A stretch of 11,556 nucleotides of DNA. Origin: Pseudorhodobacter antarcticus (lineage in GTDB: Bacteria > Pseudomonadota > Alphaproteobacteria > Rhodobacterales > Rhodobacteraceae). The notes beneath the pieces are model-generated. The model saw only the letters and a program-made list of their open reading frames with translations. It made no database searches and was not told where the DNA came from. The stretch lies in assembly GCA_945897655.1 (NCBI GenBank), contig CAMDHB010000072.1, positions 1-11,556 of the forward strand. The letters are read 5' to 3'. A program made the translations under genes and the position numbers. Below are positions 6,696 through 11,556 of this stretch, one piece after another; the stretch's first letter is position 1, and each line of letters begins with the position of its first letter.

Positions 6696-7931
6696 ATGAC
6701 AAAATCCACGATCTTCACCCCCATCCTGATTGCGGGCTGCGCAATCCTGCTGTTGGGTTTTGCCCTGCGCGCCAGTTTCGGCGTGTTCCAGATCCCGATT
6801 GCAACCGAATTCGGCTGGCTGCGGTCCGACTTTTCAATGGCCATCGCCATCCAGAACCTCGCCTGGGGTATCGGCCAGCCGATCTTCGGCGCGATGGCCG
6901 AGAAATTTGGCGACCGCCGGGCGATCATTGTGGGCGCGCTGATGTACTCCGCCGGGCTCTTGCTCTCATCCTTCGCCATCACCCCCGGCCAGATGCAGCT
7001 TCTCAACATCCTGATCGGCTTTGGCATCGCAGGCACCGGCTTTGGCGTCATCCTCGCCATCGTCGGCCGCGCCGCCAAGCCCGAACACCGCAGCCTTGCC
7101 TTGGGCATCGCCACCGCCGCCGGGTCGGCGGGTCAGGTCGTCGGCCCCACCGCCGCGCAACTGCTGCTGACAGTTTACCACTGGCAAACCGTCTTCGTCA
7201 TCTTCTCGGTCGTCATCCTGGCCGCCCTGTTCGCTCTTCCCTTCCTGCGCGTCCCCGCCACTGCCACCAAGGCGGAGCTTGAGGAATCGATGGGCACCGT
7301 CCTGATCCGCGCCTTCAAGGACCCATCTTACCTCATGATCTTCATGGGCTTTTTCTCCTGCGGCTATCAGCTGGCCTTCATCACTGCCCACTTCCCCGCC
7401 TTCGTCACCGAAAAATGCGGCGCGATTGATCCGGGCGGCATGCTGGCCGGCATCGGCATCACCTCCACCTCCATCCTCGGGGCCGTCGCCATCTCGGTCA
7501 TCGGGGTGTTCAACATCGCAGGCTCCATCTACGCCGGATGGCTGGGCAAGAAATACCCCAAGAAATACCTGCTCTCCGCCATCTACACCGGCCGCACCGT
7601 CGCTGCCGCCTTGTTCATAATGCTGCCGATGACCCCCTTCACCGTGCTGGTCTTCAGCGCCAGCATGGGTGCCATGTGGCTGGCCACCGTCCCCCTGACC
7701 AGCGGCTTGGTCGCGCATATCTACGGGCTGCGTTACATGGGCACGCTCTATGGCTTTGTGTTCTTCAGCCATCAGTTGGGGTCGTTTCTGGGCGTCTGGT
7801 TGGGCGGCAAGATGTATGACCTGACCGGCGACTACACCACCGTCTGGTGGGTGGGCGTCGGTGTCGGCGCATTCTCCGCCCTGATCCATCTACCGATCCG
7901 GGAAAAGGTGCTGGTGCCACAAACGGCATGA
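6696..7931 (+). CDS. MFS permease, first of two, substrate unknown
   Basis: The 411-residue protein is almost entirely hydrophobic with about 12 predicted membrane helices. Its MFS motif A-like loop is GAMAEKFGDRR (65-75) between helices 2 and 3. A longer charged central loop (about 186-210, TATKAELEESMG...) separates the two six-helix halves. LGKKYPKK (283-290) is the equivalent loop of the second half. The style resembles monocarboxylate/oxalate-formate type MFS carriers, but this does not fix the substrate. I start it at ATG 6696 because of the ribosome binding site and because the extension from the TTG at 6654 is not membrane-like. The next gene, an MttB-family protein, begins 50 bases after its stop in the same direction. 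A role in importing a small acid or methylated amine for that enzyme is an inference from position only. Confidence 0.88.
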   Translation: MTKSTIFTPILIAGCAILLLGFALRASFGVFQIPIATEFGWLRSDFSMAIAIQNLAWGIGQPIFGAMAEKFGDRRAIIVGALMYSAGLLLSSFAITPGQMQLLNILIGFGIAGTGFGVILAIVGRAAKPEHRSLALGIATAAGSAGQVVGPTAAQLLLTVYHWQTVFVIFSVVILAALFALPFLRVPATATKAELEESMGTVLIRAFKDPSYLMIFMGFFSCGYQLAFITAHFPAFVTEKCGAIDPGGMLAGIGITSTSILGAVAISVIGVFNIAGSIYAGWLGKKYPKKYLLSAIYTGRTVAAALFIMLPMTPFTVLVFSASMGAMWLATVPLTSGLVAHIYGLRYMGTLYGFVFFSHQLGSFLGVWLGGKMYDLTGDYTTVWWVGVGVGAFSALIHLPIREKVLVPQTA

Positions 7932-7950
7932 CCTGTCGGGATTGGGCAGG
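7932..7950 (+). terminator. Weak hairpin directly after the first MFS stop codon
   Basis: CCTGTC (7932-7937) can pair with GGCAGG (7945-7950) through six pairs including one G-U, with a 7-base loop. Only a short TTT follows, so it is at best a weak terminator or attenuator between the MFS gene and the mttB-like gene. A second tiny stem (AGGG 7963-7966 with CCCT 7972-7975) lies just before the mttB-like start. Confidence 0.25.
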
Positions 7951-7981
7951 CATTTGACCCCAAGGGCACTACCCTGACCCA

Positions 7982-9484
7982 ATGGCACGCAATCGCACAC
8001 CGGGTCGCAAGGGCCGTCCCGTGGATTACATCCACCTCACGCACCCCTTCACCCCGCAAGCCGTCTTCACCGACGACGCCATCGCCGCCCTGCATGACGC
8101 CGCCCTTGGGCTGTTGGAGCGTGAGGGGATCAAAATCCTGCTGCCCGAGGCACGGACCCTCTTCGCAGCCGCTGGCGCACGCGTGACCGAGGATATGGTC
8201 CATATCGGCCGCGATATCGTCGCCTCAGCCCTCAAAACCGCCCCCCGCCAGTGGCAGATGCGCAGCATCAACCCCGCTCGGGAACGCCTCTACGCCCCCG
8301 GCCAGTTGCTGTTCGGCCCCGGCGCGGGCTGCCCCAACGCCACTGACCTCCAAAGGGGCCGCCGCCCCGGCAGCCTGCGTGACTACGAAGAAACCCTTGC
8401 CCTGCAACAATCCTTCGACGTCATCCACATCCTCGGCCCCTCGGTCGAGCCGCAGGATGTGCCTGCAAACCTGCGCCACTATGCCATGATGCAGGCCCAG
8501 ATCTGCCGCGCCGACAAGCCCATGTTCGTCTACGCCCGGGGCCGCGCGCAGATCGAGGACTCGCTGCACATGATCCGCCTTGGCCATGACCTCTCCGACG
8601 ACGATTGGGCCGAGGGCGTCTGGGCCTATACCGTCATCAACACCAACTCGCCCCGCCAGTTGGACAACCCGATGGCCCAAGGCATCATCGACTTTGCCCG
8701 CGCCGGTCAGACGTCGATCATCACCCCCTTCTGCCTTGCCGGTGCGATGGCCCCCGTCACCGTCGCCGGAGCCCTGATCCTGCAACATGCCGAGGCTTTG
8801 GCGGGCATCACCCTCGCCCAACTGGCCCGCCCCGGCGCCCCGGTCAGCTATGGCGGCTTCTCCTCCAACGTCGACATGAAATCCGGCGCCCCGGCCTTTG
8901 GCACGCCCGAACATCTGAAAATGCAAATCGGCTCGGGTCAGTTGGCCCGCCACATCGGCCTGCCGTGGCGGTCTGCCTCAGGCTCCGCCTCCAACACCGC
9001 CGACATGCAGGCGGCACAGGAAACCACCCATACCTTGTGGGGCGCGTTGATGGCGCAGGCCACGCTTGTCGTCCATGCCGCAGGCTGGCTGGAGGGTGGT
9101 TTGTCGTTTGGGTATGAGAAATTCATAAACGACATCGAGGCCCTGCAAACTCTGGCCGAAATGTGCGTCCGCCCCGGCGACACCTTGGACGACTTCGCCC
9201 TTGACGCCCTGGCCGAGGTCCCCCCCGGCGGCCATTTCTTTGCCACCGCCCACACAATGGCCCGCTATGACGCGGCCTTTTACCCACCCTTGGTGGCCGA
9301 CCTTAGCAACCACGGCCAGTGGACCGAAACCGGCGCCCTACGGTCTGACCAACGCGCCACCGCCATCTGGCAGCGCGTGCTGGCCGATTTCCAACCCCTA
9401 CCACACGGAGCCGAAGCTCAGGCGCGTCTGGCCCCCTTCATCGCCGCCCGCACCGCCGCCGGTGGCGCGCCCCCACTGGATTGA
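7982..9484 (+). CDS. Trimethylamine methyltransferase (MttB/COG5598) family protein, non-pyrrolysine type
   Basis: The 500-residue product has the length and barrel-type layout of MttB-family methyltransferases: a basic N terminus (MARNRTPGRKGR), an LLEREGIKI segment near 44-52, FGPGAG (111-116), TPFCLAGAMAPVTVAGAL (248-265), GGFSSNVDMKSGAPAFGTPE (291-310) and HAAGWLEGGLSFGYEKFINDIE (365-386). Archaeal MttB reads an in-frame UAG as pyrrolysine. Here the frame has no amber codon, so it belongs with the non-Pyl homologues. Characterised members of that type (MtgB and relatives) demethylate quaternary amines such as glycine betaine, proline betaine or carnitine with a corrinoid protein. No corrinoid protein or activator lies in the window, so the substrate and even the reaction are open. 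The start at ATG 7982 lacks a good ribosome binding site; a GTG at 8021 with AAGGG 7 bases upstream is an alternative that would remove the basic N terminus. Four bases separate its stop from the next MFS start. Confidence 0.87.
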   Translation: MARNRTPGRKGRPVDYIHLTHPFTPQAVFTDDAIAALHDAALGLLEREGIKILLPEARTLFAAAGARVTEDMVHIGRDIVASALKTAPRQWQMRSINPARERLYAPGQLLFGPGAGCPNATDLQRGRRPGSLRDYEETLALQQSFDVIHILGPSVEPQDVPANLRHYAMMQAQICRADKPMFVYARGRAQIEDSLHMIRLGHDLSDDDWAEGVWAYTVINTNSPRQLDNPMAQGIIDFARAGQTSIITPFCLAGAMAPVTVAGALILQHAEALAGITLAQLARPGAPVSYGGFSSNVDMKSGAPAFGTPEHLKMQIGSGQLARHIGLPWRSASGSASNTADMQAAQETTHTLWGALMAQATLVVHAAGWLEGGLSFGYEKFINDIEALQTLAEMCVRPGDTLDDFALDALAEVPPGGHFFATAHTMARYDAAFYPPLVADLSNHGQWTETGALRSDQRATAIWQRVLADFQPLPHGAEAQARLAPFIAARTAAGGAPPLD

Positions 9485-9491
9485 CCCCATG
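9482..9491 (+). other. Stop-start junction of the mttB-like gene and the second MFS gene
   Basis: The ten bases TGACCCCATG join the TGA stop of the mttB-like gene to the ATG of the MFS gene with a four-base CCCC spacer. No strong Shine-Dalgarno site precedes it, which suggests translational coupling or reinitiation. The same ten bases form the next junction at 10653-10662. Confidence 0.7.
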
Positions 9492-10655
9492 CGCCTGACC
9501 ATCGCGATGCTGACGCTGGCCTATGTCCTCAGCCAGTTCTACCGCGCCTTTCTGGCTGTCATGGCCCCAGTGTTGGCGCAAGACTTGGGAGTGTTGCCAC
9601 AAGTTCTGGCGCGGGCCTCTGGCTGGTGGTTCCTTGCCTTTGCACTTGCACAACTGCCCGTCGGCTGGGCGCTGGACCGGATCGGGCCGCGCATCACCGT
9701 GGCCGGTCTGATGGCCGTCGCCGCCTTGGGCGCTGTCGTCTTTGCCGGCGCCACCGGGCCGGGCCAGATCAACTTGGCGATGATCCTGATCGGCATCGGC
9801 TGCTCGCCCGTCCTGATGGGCGCCTATTTCATCTTCGCCCGCGAATTCCCCGCCCGCCAGTTCGGCACCTTGGCGGGCATGGTGATTGGCGTGGGCTCAC
9901 TTGGCAACCTCGCCGCCTCCGCGCCGCTGACCTGGGCCGTCGCCCTGATGGGCTGGCGAGGGGCGATGTGGGGGCTGGCCGGGGTGACGCTGACCGTGGC
10001 CCTCGTTCTGGCCGTTCTGATGCGCGACCCCGCACGCGTGCAAACCCAAGGCCAAGGCACGATCTGGACCCTGCTCAGAATGCGCCCCCTCTGGCCCATC
10101 CTTATCCTGATGACCGCCTGCTATGCCCCCGCTGCAGGCCTGCGCGGGTTGTGGGCTGGCCCCTATCTGGCCGAGGTGTTCGCCGCCGACGCCGCCCGCA
10201 TCGGCCTTGTAACCCTGATCATGGGCCTAGCGATGGTCGCCGGAAACTTCGCCTATGGCCCGCTGGAGAGGCTGCTCCAAAGCCGCAAATGGCTCAACTT
10301 CGGCGGCAATGCCCTGTCCCTGACCTGCCTGCTGACTCTGATGGCCCTGCCCGGCCAATCCTGGATCCTCTCCGCCGCCCTTCTGGCAGGCGTTGGGTTC
10401 TTCGGTGCCAGCTTCCCAATGGTCATCGCCCACGGCCGCGCCTTTCTGCCGCCCGCACTGGTCGGGCGCGGGGTCACACTGATGAACCTGTTCGGCATCG
10501 GCATGGCGGGCCTGATGCAAATGGCCACCGGGCAAATCTACGCTGCCCTGCCCGCCGAACCCAAAACCGCCTATGCCGCCCTGTTTGCCGCCTATGCCGC
10601 TCTGGTGATTTTGGGGTTGACGGTCTATCTGTGGTCCCAAGATCGCACGGACTGA
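9489..10655 (+). CDS. MFS permease, second of two, substrate unknown
   Basis: The 388-residue protein has about 12 hydrophobic helices with very short loops. It carries an MFS motif A-like loop GWALDRIGPRI (59-69), conserved-looking glycine-rich helices (IGIGCSPVLMGAYF, 101-114) and the segment GRGVTLMNLFGIGMAGLMQM (326-345). It is distinct in sequence from the first MFS protein, so it is not a simple duplication. The frame is open much further upstream, inside the mttB-like gene, but the protein should begin at ATG 9489. Residues before that are a proline-rich shadow of the other frame, while MRLTIAMLTLAYVLSQF starts helix 1. Being four bases from both neighbours, it is firmly part of an mttB-like/MFS/capsule-like operon. 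It may move the substrate or product of the MttB-like enzyme, or a lipid- or glycan-related molecule for the downstream gene; the sequence does not decide. Confidence 0.88.
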   Translation: MRLTIAMLTLAYVLSQFYRAFLAVMAPVLAQDLGVLPQVLARASGWWFLAFALAQLPVGWALDRIGPRITVAGLMAVAALGAVVFAGATGPGQINLAMILIGIGCSPVLMGAYFIFAREFPARQFGTLAGMVIGVGSLGNLAASAPLTWAVALMGWRGAMWGLAGVTLTVALVLAVLMRDPARVQTQGQGTIWTLLRMRPLWPILILMTACYAPAAGLRGLWAGPYLAEVFAADAARIGLVTLIMGLAMVAGNFAYGPLERLLQSRKWLNFGGNALSLTCLLTLMALPGQSWILSAALLAGVGFFGASFPMVIAHGRAFLPPALVGRGVTLMNLFGIGMAGLMQMATGQIYAALPAEPKTAYAALFAAYAALVILGLTVYLWSQDRTD

Positions 10656-10662
10656 CCCCATG
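10653..10662 (+). other. Stop-start junction of the second MFS gene and the capsule-like gene
   Basis: TGACCCCATG again connects stop and start with a CCCC spacer, identical over ten bases to the junction at 9482-9491. An ACGGA upstream is only a poor Shine-Dalgarno match. Coupled translation is the simplest reading. Confidence 0.7.
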
Positions 10663-11556
10663 ATCCTCTACCCCGCCGAATGGACCGCACACAAAGAGGC
10701 TGTCTTTACCGTCCTGGCCCAGGCCGATGGCGGCGGCCGCCGCCTGTGGACCATCCCCTGGTCCCTCCATAATCACCCCCAAACCGAGGTCCGCGTCGCC
10801 CTCTGCCTCTCCCGCGCCAAACGCCAGCCTCAGGGACTGGTCCGCACCCTCAAATCCCTGCTGATCCGCCTGCAATACAACGGCGCCCGCCGTCTGTTCG
10901 CCCGCCACCCCGGTGCCGTGGCCGTCGCCTGGAACGGCCTCGGCGGCTCTCGCCAAGCCTTCCTTCTGGCCGCCCGTGACGCAGGCCTTGGCACCCTCGC
11001 CTGCGAACTAGCCCCCTTCCCGGGCCGCATTACGGTGGACCCAAGGGGCGTGAACGCCGAAAGCTCGGTCATGGGGCAAGACTTCTCCTCCACCCCCCCC
11101 GACAACGACTGGCGGGCGATGGGCGAAACCCTCACCGCCCGTCCCTCACGCCGCGCCGATGTCGGCCAAACCACCACCCCGTTGCCCGACACCCCCTTCC
11201 TCTTCTGCCCCCTTCAGGTGCCATCCGACAGCCAGGTCACCCTGTTTGCCGGCTGGACCGGCGGCATGGACGGCTTTCTGCGCGCCCTGACCGAAGCCGC
11301 CACCAAACTCCCCCAGGGCTGGCACCTGCGGCTCAAGGAACACCCCTCCGCCCGCACCCCCCTCAACCTCGCCCCCCTCATCGCCACCGGGCGCGCGATC
11401 CTCGACAACCAAACCGACAGCTTCGCCCAGCTTCAGGCCGCAAAGGCCGTCATCACCCTCAACTCCTCCATGGGCCTGCAAGCCTTCTTCCACGACAAAC
11501 CCGTCATCACCCTGGGCCGCGCCTTCTTTGCCCGCCAGGGCCTGGTCGAGGTGGCA
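10660..11556 (+). CDS. Capsule polysaccharide synthesis/export-like protein (KpsS/KpsC type), 5' part (3' end outside window)
   Basis: An uninterrupted frame of 299 codons starts at ATG 10660 and is still open at the window end. The encoded protein shows the pattern of the Capsule_synth family (PF05159). An N-terminal half has WNGLGGSRQAFLLAARDAG (91-109), then a CELAPFPGRITVDPRGVN segment (115-132), like the 'E-x-G-x-P-x-x-I-x-x-D-x-x-G-V-N' pattern I know from the family. A second half has FCPLQVPSDSQV (182-193), LRLKEHPS (223-230), VITLNSSMGLQAFF (264-277) and KPVITLGRAFF (280-290). Family members KpsC/KpsS are Kdo transferases that build the linker of group 2 capsules on lysophosphatidylglycerol. 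This protein could be such a glycosyltransferase or a divergent relative. No signal peptide or membrane helix is visible, so it is likely cytoplasmic. Codons are strikingly rich in C at third positions. Its tight junction with the MFS gene places it in the mttB-like operon. Confidence 0.8.
   Translation, partial: MILYPAEWTAHKEAVFTVLAQADGGGRRLWTIPWSLHNHPQTEVRVALCLSRAKRQPQGLVRTLKSLLIRLQYNGARRLFARHPGAVAVAWNGLGGSRQAFLLAARDAGLGTLACELAPFPGRITVDPRGVNAESSVMGQDFSSTPPDNDWRAMGETLTARPSRRADVGQTTTPLPDTPFLFCPLQVPSDSQVTLFAGWTGGMDGFLRALTEAATKLPQGWHLRLKEHPSARTPLNLAPLIATGRAILDNQTDSFAQLQAAKAVITLNSSMGLQAFFHDKPVITLGRAFFARQGLVEVA

Noticed and set aside
6966..7889. Open frame of 307 codons on the minus strand inside the first MFS gene
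   Set aside because: The Gly/Asp/Glu-rich translation is the typical antisense shadow of a C-rich membrane-protein gene.
8225..8953. Open frame of 242 codons on the minus strand inside the mttB-like gene
   Set aside because: Antisense to the conserved COG5598 frame; Gly/Ala/Val/Asp-rich with no motif.
7982..9484. Pyrrolysine-containing MttB
   Set aside because: There is no in-frame TAG in the reading frame, and no pyl genes are seen; the non-Pyl branch is the better call.
9201..9488. Upstream extension of the second MFS protein by 96 residues
   Set aside because: This stretch lies in another frame of the mttB-like gene and is Pro/Thr/Ser-rich; the first membrane helix begins at the ATG at 9489 right after the upstream stop.
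9626..10663. Open frame of 345 codons overlapping the second MFS gene
   Set aside because: Arg/Pro/Gly-rich translation in a shifted frame; the MFS frame has the membrane helices and motif A.
1..11556. CRISPR array, tRNA/rRNA, insertion sequence, attachment site or prophage gene
   Set aside because: No regularly spaced repeats, cloverleaf-like segments, transposase or integrase motifs, or long terminal inverted repeats were seen on either strand.

Overview
The window is GC-rich, densely coding DNA. The gene set looks like an alphaproteobacterium of the Rhodobacteraceae (Rhodobacter/Roseobacter group). That placement is an inference from protein style, strong C/G third-position bias and gene content; no rRNA or other taxonomic marker is present. 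There are nine genes, two of them cut by the window edges, and no gap longer than about 100 bases. I see no tRNA, rRNA, CRISPR array, insertion sequence or phage gene.

Left part (1-4650). The 3' end of arfB, a ribosome-rescue peptidyl-tRNA hydrolase carrying the GGQ motif, runs rightward and converges on a leftward set of three genes. In transcription order these are pncA (nicotinamidase), a 755-residue membrane-anchored hybrid sensor histidine kinase, and pncB (nicotinate phosphoribosyltransferase). PncA turns nicotinamide into nicotinate and PncB turns nicotinate into nicotinate mononucleotide, so the outer two genes are consecutive steps of pyridine (NAD) salvage. A signalling protein sits between them with short gaps of 65 and 46 bases.

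Middle part (4650-6700). A 67-base divergent region separates pncA from a rightward NAD-dependent epimerase/dehydratase-like SDR protein. This is followed after 27 bases by trhO, the oxygen-dependent tRNA uridine-34 hydroxylase with a rhodanese domain.

Right part (6700-11556). All genes run rightward: an MFS permease, a trimethylamine-methyltransferase (MttB/COG5598) family protein without an in-frame amber codon, a second MFS permease, and the first 299 codons of a capsule-polysaccharide-synthesis-like protein (KpsS/KpsC type) that leaves the window open. The last three genes are joined by two identical stop-4-nt-start junctions, so they look like one translationally coupled operon. No corrinoid protein, methyltransferase activator or pyrrolysine gene is visible. 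The substrate of the MttB-like enzyme is therefore unknown, and its link to two transporters and a glycan-type protein is the least explained part of the window.

Most of the window is ordinary core metabolism. The two spots worth a second look are the histidine kinase inside the NAD-salvage cluster and the MttB-MFS-capsule-like operon.
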